A DNA stretch of 64,000 nt. It comes from Branchiostoma floridae. Taxonomy: Eukaryota > Chordata > Leptocardii > Amphioxiformes > Branchiostomatidae. Of the stretch, positions 44,717 to 55,410 are shown in pieces. Numbering within the stretch: the stretch's first letter is position 1; each line of letters opens with the position of its first letter. The notes beneath the pieces were generated by a model that saw only the letters and a list, made by a program, of their open reading frames with translations, did no database searches and was not told the origin of the DNA. The stretch spans positions 25,229,344 to 25,293,343 of the forward strand of contig NC_049984.1 of the NCBI RefSeq assembly GCF_000003815.2. The letters are read 5' to 3'. A program made the translations under genes and the position numbers.

Positions 44717-46148
44717 GAATAGTGCGGAGTTTAGTCAAGTTCTCGGTTGTTGGGTTTTTACGATAAGAGTTATAGGCTCGCTGTTTTTTCTTATGTATTT
44801 TCCTGACCTTGTTGTTAATCCAAGGTGAAGAATTATTATTGTTTACAGTTTTGGATGGGACATATTTATCCATTACCATCTTGATTTTGTCCACAAATTC
44901 ATTATAAAGCTCTTCTGTTGTGCAGTTGTCAATGTTCTGTTTAGCTAAATTATTACTGTATTCCTGTAGCTCAGTTCTTATGGCGGTTTCATCAGCTTTT
45001 TTCCAAAGTGAAACACGCCTGGGGCTTTGTTTGATTTTCTTAGGTTTGACATTTACAGTAATAACTGGGATGCCATCATGGTCCCCTATACCTGGGATCA
45101 GAGAACAAGTTTCAACAAGTGATGAATTATTAGTTAAGAAAAGATCAAGGATATTATTGAGACGGGTTGGTTGATCCACAACCTGTTCGAGCCCAAAGTC
45201 ATGTGTTAACTCTAAGAAATGCTTAGAAAGTGCACTATAGGGAGCGCTTGGGCTCACACATGAGTTGTTCCAGTCTATACCAGGGAAATTGAAATCCCCA
45301 CCTAGCCATACTTGGCCACCTTGTGGTTTAATCTTATTTAATGAGGCTCTCAGTTTATCTACAAAATCAATGTCTTTTGCATAAGTATGAGATCTGTAAC
45401 AAGAACCAATTGTAATCGGTTTTGCTCCTTGGATCTCCAAGATTGCCCATACCGTTTCACACTCAGTATCTAGATCTATTCTCTGTGTAACTACCAAGTC
45501 GTTCTTGTAGGCAAGGAGAACACCCCCTCCCATTCTCCCCAATTCTCTGTCTTTCCTTATGACGGTATAGTCTGGGGGGAAAAGTTCACTACTGCCAGCT
45601 GAGTCATTTAGATGTGTTTCTGTGCCTAGTATGATATCTGGGGAATGCTGGTCTAAGCATGCTGCTAGATCAGCAGTTTTGTTGCGTATACCCTGAAAAT
45701 TTATGACACATGTTTTTAATTTCTGTTTGGGGGGCTTGCGTCTACTTGGCTTGGCTTTAGCCTTAAGAGGCGATGAAGCGGCCATGGGTGACTTGGCAAT
45801 TCCCGGGTTTGACAGGTTGCTATGATTCCCATCAGGGCAGGAATTGCAAGAAGAGTTGGTTTGTGAATGTATCGAAGACAAACTTTCGAAACTGTTAGAC
45901 AGCTCGAAGTCACTATTATTAAAGAGTGAACTTGAGAAGTTAGGCATTCCACATTGACAGCATATCCATTCTAAGCTATTGTGCTCCGCCAGAACATTGT
46001 AGTTTGCAGTAGACATGGACATACAATCAACATGATACCAACCATGGCATTCATCACATGCTACAGCTCTTTGATTCCACTTGGCAGCTTTGCCACACAA
46101 AAGACAAGGGAATTTGGGTTTGTAGGGGCCTGGATTTGGATGCACGTC
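44717..46148 (-). pseudogene. LINE B ORF2, 5' part: 2A-like motif, PHD finger, endonuclease
   Basis: Minus strand. The frame starts with SGDVHPNPGP, a 2A-like motif with H in place of the usual E; no in-frame ATG precedes it, so how translation starts is unclear. PHD-type finger follows at about residues 14-66 (CLLCGKAA, CDECHGWYHVDC, WICCQC), then the endonuclease at about 145-370 (NFQGIRNK, TETHL, GGDFNFPGIDW, GDHD). The frame is open to the insertion border, where it ends in foreign sequence. It continues in the RT part at 29528-27742. Confidence 0.88.
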
Positions 46149-46540
46149 CCCTGACTGACATTTTATCCCTACCGGTCTACCGCTGCAGTCTTACCTTTGC
46201 CGCTCGCGACACATGAAAATTACAGGCTCATATTTTAGCCGTAGCGGGTACGACTGGAAAAAACAAGATGGCTGCCGCTAGGGGAGGTGGTCACGCGACC
46301 GTGGTCGCCCTCCCCCTTAGGTACTTGCGTGACTTTCAGTACTTGTTGCTTTTGGGTTCCTGAGAGTGGAATTTTCGCTCAAATTCCGTTCCTGGGTGTT
46401 CTTGGGATCCTCCGGTGGTGGTGTAGAGGACTTGCTCCTTGTAGTTTTGCCCGCGGCGAGAGTTTTAGGTGGTAAAGAACCCCCGTATCGCGGAAAGGTG
46501 TTCACACACCGCGCATGCGCACTCACTCAATCGCCACTTG
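46149..46540 (-). promoter_or_regulatory. LINE B 5'UTR/promoter region
   Basis: About 390 bp between the ORF start and the intron sequence that resumes near 46540. GC-richer than the surroundings. No TATA-like box was seen, as is usual for LINE internal promoters. Role inferred from position only. Confidence 0.4.
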
Positions 46541-46666
46541 TATACTACTTAGACAAGCACAAGCACATTTATCATTGTTTTCTGATCATTTTGTTCCTTT
46601 TCAACGAGTAGAGCTTTCTTTGCGACATCGCACATGATACATCATGAATTTCTGCTCTAATAACAC

Positions 46667-46756
46667 AACGGATTCACGCCATTGGTCGTTGTAGCCTTGA
46701 ATGAACATGAGCAGCAGCTGCTGACGGCTGGGGCAGAAGTAAACAAGGCTAAATAC
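46667..46756 (+). pseudogene. dead ankyrin exon (acceptor and donor both lost)
   Basis: 30 codons: NGFTPLVVVALNEHEQQLL, then TAGAEVNKAKY, missing the VEV of the helix. The acceptor position reads AACAC instead of AACAG. The donor reads CTAAGG instead of GTAAGG. The paralogue 62878-62967 has the same deletion and the same donor change but keeps its acceptor. Confidence 0.75.
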
Positions 46757-46983
46757 CTAAGGATAAAGCTTATAAAACCTAACAGTAACAACGTAGTCAT
46801 TTACGATGCATATATTATGTTGTAAAGAAAGGTAATTACGCATTTTGCCTATTGATGTATGTTATGCATGGTATACTAGTATGTTGTGTACAATATTCTG
46901 ACTAGTACTCTCCACAGTTCATTCGGGCTGCTGTGCCGGAAGGGAACAATTATTCATCACATTTGAACCTCGATTCCACACAG

Positions 46984-47082
46984 AACGGAGTCACTCCACT
47001 GTGCAAAGCAGCCCGGAATGGACGTGTGGAAGTTGTGCAGCAGCTGCTGAAGGCTGGAGCAGAAGTAGACAAGGCTATGAAG
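46984..47082 (+). CDS. ankyrin repeat exon
   Basis: 33 codons, phase 0; CCACACAG acceptor, GTAACA donor. NGVTPLCKAARNGRVEVV, then QQLLKAGAEVDKAMK; GR replaces GH. Paralogue of 63177-63275. Confidence 0.88.
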
Positions 47083-47336
47083 GTAACATTACTAGAAGGG
47101 TAGGAAATTGATAAACCTATAAAACATAACAATAACACTGTAGTCATGTACGATGTACATATGTTGTGAAGAAAACTGCTGAATGCGTCTACTACCAATC
47201 TCTATATGTTTTATCATATATTACACATATATAAGACTCTATTGCCCTCCACCGGGTGAAAGTTGATACGCCTCGCCGTGTCAGAAAGAGACAATTGTTC
47301 ATTGTCACATCACATTTTACTCCTTATTCCAAACAG

Positions 47337-47435
47337 AACGGAGTCACGCCACTTTTCATAGCAGCCTTGAATAGACATATGGAAGTTGTGCAGCAGTTGT
47401 TGAAGGCTGGAGCAGAAGTGGACAAGGCTGTACAA
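47337..47435 (+). CDS. ankyrin repeat exon
   Basis: 33 codons, phase 0; AAACAG acceptor, GTAAGT donor. NGVTPLFIAALNRHMEVV, then QQLLKAGAEVDKAVQ. Confidence 0.9.
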
Positions 47436-47539
47436 GTAAGTCGGTTAAACCACCAATGGAGTCTTGCATGCTCGGAACGTCTGATAATCTAGCCATGTAA
47501 CTTTAACTTGTATAGATTTTGTATGGAAAATTTGCTATT

Positions 47540-48150
47540 GGCATAGACTTGGACTTGGTGACAATGACTTAACCCTTGTTTTCTGTGGATTTGTAAGGCC
47601 AGTGTTGGAGTACGCTTGTCCAGTGTGGCATCCAGGCCTCTCTGCCCCCCCCCCCCCCCAATCTAGTTGTATTGAAGCTGTGCAAAAGAGGGCGTGCAGA
47701 ATAATTCTAGGCAGACACTATGTTAGTTATGACAGAGCCTTAAAACAACTGTCGTTTACTTCCCTGCACTTGAGACGCAGTAGTCTTTGTTTGAATTTTG
47801 CATTGTCTGTGGCTTAGCTATAGTCTCCACACTTCTCTGGCTGGTTGCCCCCTAAGGCTTAGGTCACATTTCAGAAAAGGGGCCTGACCGGGCAGCTTTC
47901 GTGAGCAAAAAGAATGATATAAAAGACATCAAAATACACAAAATGTCAAAATAAGATTCAAGGGAATAATTTGTTTATTTTTCTAGGTATACAATGTGAT
48001 TTTTCGTTTCTTAAAACATCCCGGCCGGGCCCCGGTTTGGAAATGTGACCTAAGCCTAAACGGGGAAGTGTTCATTGCAGGGAACACAAAACCACTACAA
48101 GCAGTTCAGATGCAGATTTTTCAGATTCAGAAATAGTACTTTACTTTTTA
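47540..48150 (+). pseudogene. LINE ORF2 C-terminal fragment with inserted MITE
   Basis: Encodes VRPVLEYACPVWHPGLSA, then EAVQKRACRIILGRH, then LHLRRSSLCLNFAL, a typical end of CR1/jockey-like RT proteins; a run of about 15 C interrupts it. Homology resumes after the MITE (47856-48056) and fades by about 48150. Dead fragment in an ankyrin intron. Confidence 0.7.
47856..48056. mobile_element. 201-bp MITE with TAA target duplication
   Basis: TIRs GGCTTAGGTCACATTTC and its inverse, flanked by TAA at 47853-47855 and 48057-48059. A 3-bp TAA and GG-starting TIR are Harbinger-like. Confidence 0.8.
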
Positions 48151-48413
48151 TTGTAGCAATGTTAAATGAGTTGTAATGAAATATTTTAACAAATTTCTAT
48201 GTTTCATACCCCAGTTCAGCCTTTCATGGCTGCAATGGTATGCATATGCGTACATGTTTTGTCGCTAATAGACCAGTCATTCATTATTGCTATCATATAG
48301 TCATATTTTGTATGAAAGGTTGCCCTCCTATTGCACTCCCTTGAGTGAAAGTTGAAACGGTGACCGTGTTGGAAGGAAATTCTCATCACATTCCACACCT
48401 CGATTCCACACAG

Positions 48414-48512
48414 CACGGAATCACTCCACTAGCTATTACAGCCTTCAGTGGACATGTAGAAGTTGTGCAGCAGCTGCTGAAGGCTGTAGCAGAAGTGGAC
48501 AAGGCTGGTGAG
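48414..48512 (+). CDS. ankyrin repeat exon
   Basis: 33 codons, phase 0; CCACACAG acceptor, GTAAGA donor. HGITPLAITAFSGHVEVV, then QQLLKAVAEVDKAGE. AVA replaces AGA, losing the turn glycine. The next exon is 11.7 kb away because of the nested insertions that start 12 bases after the exon. Confidence 0.88.
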
Positions 48513-48523
48513 GTAAGATAGTT

Positions 48524-48838
48524 ACCTATTCTTTCTGCGCAGTGATTGACTCATCCATATGAAGCTATGGGGTGGTGCCTGGAGTCGCGCGAAGATGTGA
48601 TACGTATAACATTCCCCAGACTGAGTGGGTGGGTGAGTGAGTGGGCGAGAAAGAAACTGCGTTCCATCGTGCCTACCTCTTTGACCCTTGTCCCACTCCT
48701 TCTATCCCATGTTCACGTCTTCGACGGATTCCAGGCTGTGCGGATGAGTCCGTCAAACTGCATTGTTAATAGTCTATCCTGCCCTTATATAGGATTGGGT
48801 CTTCGCCTAATATGGGCATCGCCAATCACAGCGCAGGA
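48524..48838. mobile_element. short member of a second twin insertion (315 bp)
   Basis: Flanked by AAGATAGTT (48515-48523, 48839-48847). Begins ACCTATTCTTTCTGCGCAG and ends CAATCACAGCGCAGGA. Slightly inside the ends is an imperfect inverted repeat (CTGCGCAGTGATTGAC versus CTGCGCTGTGATTGGC). The 9-bp duplication is Mutator-like. Confidence 0.7.
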
Positions 48839-48906
48839 AAGATAGTTACCTATTCTTTCTGCGCAGTGATTGACTCATCCATATGAAGCTATGGAGTGGT
48901 GCCTTC

Positions 48907-51514
48907 CGTCGCGCCTCTTCTTTTCTTTAGTATCATTACCTGATCATGAGTTGCATGGCATCCAAGCTTCTTGGTGCGTGTGTGGGTTCTAGGATATCAA
49001 CCGCTGACTCCACGCCAATATGGAACGCGTGCGGTGTAGACTCAAGGACGACAGTGGACGCATAGTCAAGGAACATAGTCTATTGACAACTTCTTATCCA
49101 TGGAACCGTTCCATGATGGTGAACAACCAGCACCACATAGTGCGTGACGTAACCACTAGCGGACTCTACCACTTACATGGGTGGTGGTCCAGACCTACCA
49201 TAACAATCACTATACAATAGTGGCGCTACTATTCTTCCTTCTTACATATGCATACCTCCTACTATTCCTAATCTCATCCTAACTTTCCTTCACTCCATCG
49301 TTCTTATATAGTCATACCTTCTACTATCCCCAATCTCATCCTAACCTTCCTTGACTCTATCGTTCTCTCCCACTCTCATCCGTTCTTCACCCTATTGTTC
49401 TCTCCCACTCTCATCCGTTCTTCACACCATCATTCTCTATTCCTTTCTACCCCAATCTCTATTCATTATCCTTTTATTCGTGTCCTGCTTATCGGAAGTG
49501 AATCAACTACAATAAAACTAATGTGCAGTCTGATACTTTTTATTTCTTGCATCGCCGGCGTTCCCCTTCTAAAAACTACTAGAAGTGTCCTCTGTCAGAT
49601 GTTGCAGACTCCAAACACACTTCCAACCTCATATATAGAATAGACACGGTATGTAACAATGGTCTATTATCGCAGCAGATGTAACTTTCGTATAACGGAT
49701 CTCTCCAATTTCGACAAATTCTACGTACACAAATGGCCCAGACACATTGCAAGAATAAATACCCAATATAATCCCATTTCTCCCTATCAGAACTCAGGTA
49801 TAAACAAAAAAGTGTCGACATTCGGTTTCCAATATTTGTTTCAACTGCCGTTTAGCAAAGACCAAGCTACGTCACATACATTGGGATAATTGTGTCTAAA
49901 AAAATTGGATTGAAGTGTTAGAGTCCTCCTCACTACTGTTCTAGCTTTTCACTGATAACAGCCTCTCTGGAAAATCCACTAACTCGATACATACTTGACG
50001 AAACCAGTTTTGGACAATGCCGTTTTGCGCTGGGTAGCCAACCCTATATTACTAGGTCTGGCTTGGAAAGCATATGTGATAAATTAAAGACATTTTATTT
50101 TATGTGCAGCGAAACCTTCATGTCTTCTATAAATAAGCCTTAACCCTGTGTGTGCCAATAAAGGCTGACGGTTAGAAAGTAAGCAGTGACCTTTTGATAC
50201 TGGCTATATTAACCTGAAACTTTTATAGCGTCATCTTTGGACTCATTACAGCTAAACATGTCAGATTTGCCTAAATTAGACTTTTGCCTAAATGTTTCGA
50301 TAAAACGACAAAATAACTGCTGCCTTTTAACTTTCGTGCCTCGTCAAGTTATCAACAAATTACTACCCAAGATACACGAACCTGTATTTATCCATGGCAC
50401 CTTATATTAAACATGCTATTTTTCAAATTACTTAATATAAACCATAAGCGCTGGAACGTACTACCAAGTAAAGAAAATGGAGACAGACGAAAACAGCAAA
50501 CCGATTTAATAACTAGTTGTTTCTCAACATTACGACGAAAAACATGTCACTTCCTGGCCAGCTTCTGACGTTGATGTGTTCTAATTAAAAACAACATGCA
50601 AATACAGTGGTCATCCCTCATCTATCTACAGTGAACTCTTAGACAGTTGATAGATGTTCTTTTTTTAGCATATTCTGTTATTTTAAGGCAAAATGGAAGT
50701 TCAGGCCACAATTGGAACGTACGAGAGAGTAAAAATTCTGAGGCTGTTGTCTCTCTGTTTCCGAATTTTGTGTCTAGTTTTAAACTTCTTGATCCCTTTG
50801 CTTGACCACCATCCCTGTCTGCACGCCGCCCTCCCATATGGTTTGCTGCGTGTACTTCTCAGCTGGCTGGTGGGTCTAAGTTGCTGAACTTGAGGTGGTG
50901 TTTTCAGACGTCCTCGCATCACACCCACACGCGTTGTAATGTATGCTTCCTGTAACATATTTATCATATTGCATGTCCTTCGGGATGAAGCTATCCTTTC
51001 TCTTGAAAACCTGTACCACCTAACGAATACGTCGTTGGTTACGAATGTTCTACGACAATGTTGCTCTGTGTCTTGTACTTCAAAGAAAATACTAAGGATG
51101 CACATCAATCTACGTATGTGTAAAACCTACAATAGCGGTCATTCTTGTCTCGCGTACGTGTACCAAGAATCAGAGCGATACAATAGCGTGTTGAAAATTG
51201 AACGAATGATACTCGTAATTAGTTCAAACTCCCTGCAGTTATACAAATGTAAATGCCAACTTTTAATCTTGTGCTGTCCGTCCTAAAACTATCCACGACG
51301 TACTATTCTCTACATTGCACGCCGTAATCTTCACAATTGTCGGCCTCGACTTCAGTGCTTCTGTACATATTTTCTCAATCGCGTTAAAAAAAACTGCTCG
51401 CCGTTCTCGCTATCTACACGGAGTCCACCAACAATCTGCAATGCCACAAACCTCACCAAAGTATCGGACAGTCTCGATATGTACCATCACGAAGTTAACC
51501 AAAACCTGTCGTAG
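48907..51514. other. unassigned interior of the long element
   Basis: No gene is recognised. 49230-49450 holds imperfect repeats of ATCTCATCCTAACCTTCC and TTCTCTCCCACTCTCATCCG. The open frames here are short and show no domain. Confidence 0.4.
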
Positions 51515-53890
51515 TCAGCCAGCCAAACTGTACTATTCTTATTCCCTACATGTGACTGCCCCCAATAACCTGTCGCACGACCAACTATATCAGCCTAGAG
51601 TTGTCCCTCAACTTGTCAAGTGACAAACAGAACGAAAACCAAGTCCTGTTATCAGCCTGAAGCTGTCCAATAACTAATAGTACGGCTCCATAGCACACCA
51701 AAATTGTCCTTTTGTTTTGTTTTGTTTTGTTTATTTTCATACACCTGGGTAGCCTATTCAGTGCTAGTACACTGGTTTTCAATAGGGCCCAGTTTCACAT
51801 ATACATACAAGGAAATAAATAAATCAACTTACAGAGAGAAAAGTAGACATATACGTCGGAACATATAGATACAACTGAAACATGAAAGACACAGATAAAT
51901 CAAAATCATAATCCGATCCAAGGTCAACAGTTTGGGAGGTCAGAGGTCACTACTCATTACTTAGACTATGTTTGGTCTTTCAAAGCTGACTTAAATGAAT
52001 TTAGGCTTTGAACTTGCTTAATGTAGGCTGGAAGTGAATTTAAGTGTTTAGCACCTCTGTATGAAAATGTACGCTGTCCTGTTGTGGTCTTGAAAAAGGG
52101 TTTGTATAGGAGTGATTCAGTGATGTCTGTCTGGTTTGGTAATTGTGTAAGTTGTGGTTGTGAGAGAAGATGAATGATAGGTATGTTGGTGCTAGCCCAT
52201 TGATACACTTGTAAACCATAATGCACACATGATCCCGCCTTCTCCCTGTGAGGTACTGCCAGCTGAGCTTCTCATGAAGGTTGAGGACACTGCTGGACTG
52301 TAGGTTGAGTTGCAGAACTACCCTGGCAGCCCGGTTCTGTAGCACTTGGAGTTGTTGTTGTCTCCCCACTCCGCAGCTATCCCACACGGTGTCACAGTAA
52401 TCCAGAAGGGGGGGGGGGTACCATTGCTTTATACAACATGTCAGCTATATTTACAGTGAAGCAAGGTCTAAGACGTCTGAGTAAACCTACTCGTTGGGTT
52501 ACCTTTGAGCAGAGTTTGTCAACATGTTCATTCCACAACAATTTGTCATCCTTCAGTCTTAAACTCCACCTGTGGTTGTCCCACAACTTGCCGCATAACA
52601 AACAAAACCAAAAATCTGTCCGCCAGCCATGTTACCTACCTAGGCTTGTCTAACAACCTGTCGTGCGACCAACCACTAACACCTGGGTAACAAAATTGTA
52701 ACAAACGTATCGTGCGATAACAGAAAGCTGTCTAACAGTCTCTTTACTTCTCTAGTCCAAAAACTTTCCAACAGTCTTGCTGTTTACCTGGGGTTACTCA
52801 ACAATCTGTCGTACGACAACACACAAAAACTGTCTAACAGCCTTTTTACTTCTCTGGGGTTGTCTAACAACCTGTCCCACGACAACAACAAACAAAAATG
52901 TCCAACAGTCTTGTTGGTTTCCTGGGGTTGCTAAACAATCTGTCGTACGATAACACACAAAACTGTCCAACAGCCTTTTTACTTATCTGGGGTTGTCTAA
53001 CAACCTGTCGCACGACAACCACAAACAAAAATGTCCAACAGTCTTGTTAGTTTCTTGGGGTTGCTAAACAATCTGTCGTACGACAACACAGTGTCACAAA
53101 ACTGTCCCAACAGTCTTTTTACTTCTCTGGGGTTGTCTAACCAACCTGTCGCACGACAACAACAACAAAAATGTCCAACAGGCTTGTTACCACCCCGGGG
53201 TTGTCCAACAACATGTCATACGACAACAGCAAGCAAAACTGTCGTACATTGTTGTTACTCTACCTGGCGTTGTCTCACTGCCTGTCGCACGACAAAAACT
53301 GTCCAACAGTCTTGTTACCTGTCTGGTGTTGTCCCATAGCCTGTCGCACTACAACAAACCAAACTGTCCAACAATCTTGTTACCTGCCTGGTGCTGTCCC
53401 ACAGCCTGTCGCACGACAACAAACCAAACTGTCCAACAGTCTTGTTACCTCCCTGATGCTGTCCCACAGCCTGTCGTACATCAACAAACCAAACTGTCCA
53501 ACAGTCTTGTTACTTGCCTGGTGCTGTCCCACAACCCGCCGTCCATCCACAAACAAAACTATTCAATAGTCTTGTTACTTACCTGGGGTTGTCCAACAAC
53601 CTGTCGCATGCCAACAACAAACAAAACTGTCCAACAGTCTTGTTACTTACCTGGGGTTGTCCAACAACCTGTCGCATGATAACAACAACAAAACTTTCTA
53701 GCAGTCTTGTTATCTCTCTGGGGTTGTTTACAGCATGTCGTACGACAACAGCAAACGAAAAACTGTCCAACAGTTCAATTGTCCAACAACTATTGCATGA
53801 CACAAACCAGACAAAAAACTGCAAACACTTATTTCTATCTAGGGTTGTCCAAGAACTTGTCAAGCGACAAACCCAACAAAAAAACAAATC
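51515..53890. repeat. minisatellite, unit about 66-72 bp with a palindromic core
   Basis: About 18-20 units carrying AACTGTCCAACAGTCTTGTT, then CTGGGGTTGTC, then TGTCGCACGACAAC. The strict core TGTCGTACGACA is a perfect 12-bp palindrome in many units. Between about 52750 and 53160 two unit types alternate, giving a dimeric period of about 139 bp. The array is split by a LINE fragment (51705-52560). The long open frames over it are repeat products. Confidence 0.88.
51705..52560 (-). pseudogene. LINE 3' fragment inserted in the minisatellite
   Basis: Minus strand: LLWNEHVDKLCSKVTQRVGLL, then (after a frameshift at a G/C run near 52410) LQNRAARVVL, LHEKLSWQYLTGRRR and MVYKCINGLAPTYLS. These are typical RT-protein C-terminal motifs. 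The 3' tail is (AAAAC)n at about 51713-51733. 5'-truncated and dead. Confidence 0.75.
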
Positions 53891-55224
53891 GGCTCAGAAA
53901 AAGCAAAAATCAAATCACCTGAAATCTCGGTACAAACCCGTGGTTGTCTGTCGACCTGACGAGCAACAAGATAGCAACCTCTTAGCTGAGATAGGACACA
54001 ACTTAGGCAAACTGCCGCAGTGGTTGACAGCTGTCCGAGCGTCTTGAGGCCTGGTCCCTCAGCTTTTCGGGTTGCTGAATGCTGGCTGGTCCACAAAATG
54101 CAATGCCCAGAATCGCCGAACCTAACGTCAAAATTAAACAAAGCAAATATACAGAAAAAACAAAGGAAAATACGTAAAATAAGGCAATACGTTCGACTCC
54201 TTCCACAAAACGTGATAGGCAGACAAAAAACTATACCAAATGCTGTCTAAAACCTTTCAAAGAACGTAACTCACCCATAGCGCTACCAGTGATAAGTTGA
54301 AGCATCCGACTCTTTCTTGATAAAAAAGGTCGGGCGCTGTTCCCAGCGTGCGGAAACCGGAACAACGTTGTACCGCTTCACAAAGGCTCCTATGGCAAAA
54401 AGACGGGGTAAACGGCAGCCCTGGCGGTGGCTTAGCTGTATCAACATACCTACTGTAGTAACTCAAATGAGAAAACAAAGGATTGATTATACCAAGCCTA
54501 TTGTACCCAATAGAACCACTCACACCTGCGCACGCGAAACATGTGCGATGCGCAAACATATGCAAATTACGAGTCGCTAAACGAAATGAACGACAGACTA
54601 GTTGCTGACCAACAAAACACGCCATAATCATACAAAAGGGAAAAAAACAGGAAAATAAAATTTTATGAAGGAACAACAAAGAAAACAGCCGAGAGATCCA
54701 CTAGAAAAACAGCCAACGTAGGAAGACAAGTCAAAACGGCAAAATTCAAGAAGACGCCAAAAATGGCGGCGAGCTCAAAACCTTGCGTACCTGCTTGGCT
54801 TGTAAATCCTACGCCCGTAGGGAACTAATCTGTCTTGTCTGTTGTCGGCAAGTTTTCCTATCCGTTCCCAGAAGGTCGTAGATACTGCAGACTTGCCCCG
54901 GTGAGTGTCGAAAACAGTGTTACTGGTCCTCTGCTTTGTAACATCCTGTCTGTGCGGCTCATTCACAAAGCTGCTGCGTCAGTCATGCTGGGGTCACCCT
55001 AATACACTCGGCAGTGCCGGCGGGGCTCTAGGTGCACGTGGTGCCGACGGTGTTACTTGCCTTCTCCGTCGACGTCCGGCCAGACAGTACTGCATATACC
55101 TGTGATGTCTAACAAACAACCAAAATAAGCGTCTATTCTCGCAGTGAAACATGCTATCATTCATATCCCATACACAATGCCCGGCACGCCAGTGTCTGCG
55201 AGAAGAAAGGACCTCAGCATCACA
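53891..55224. other. unassigned stretch
   Basis: No gene recognised. Contains AAAATGGCGGCGAGC near 54760 and short frames without recognisable domains. Confidence 0.4.
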
Positions 55225-55383
55225 TGAGAAAAATTTCATTTTGTAATTTTTATTAATTGATCGCAAACTGTATCTGTCTTTGTTCGGCCCGTTTGCGCTT
55301 TGACCCGGAACACGTGAGAGTGACGTCACTCGTAGTTTGCTGGGCAGGCGGGTCGCACGGATCTTCTCTGTTCTCCCTTTTCA
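55225..55383 (+). repeat. split direct repeat A1
   Basis: 159 bp, identical by eye to A2 at 58415-58573. It includes GTGACGTCAC, a CRE-like palindrome that could serve promoter function, and lies directly upstream of the gag-like ORF. Confidence 0.9.
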
Positions 55384-55410
55384 AGATTGTTTCTTCTCGG
55401 ATTTGCTGAT

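Larger units (their letters stand above)
27655..46540 (-). mobile_element. LINE B: full-length non-LTR retrotransposon split by a 15-kb insertion
   Basis: Minus strand. The 5' half is 46540-44717 and the 3' half 29528-27655, ending in an (ATCAAG)n tail at 27655-27680. Between them lie two elements (29529-44716) flanked by GAATAG. The endonuclease and RT frames agree across the gap. It inserted in the ankyrin intron just after GTAAGATAC; ACTTAGACAAGCAC resumes at about 46540, exactly as in the uninterrupted paralogous intron at 62740. PHD plus endonuclease plus RT is typical of CR1/L2-like elements. Confidence 0.8.

Noticed and set aside
52560-53890. CRISPR-like array
   Set aside because: Units are contiguous and spacers are not unique; it is a minisatellite in a eukaryotic genome.
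53031-54047. Overlapping open frames of 100-177 codons as genes
   Set aside because: They are translations of the minisatellite; all frames are open because the unit lacks stops.
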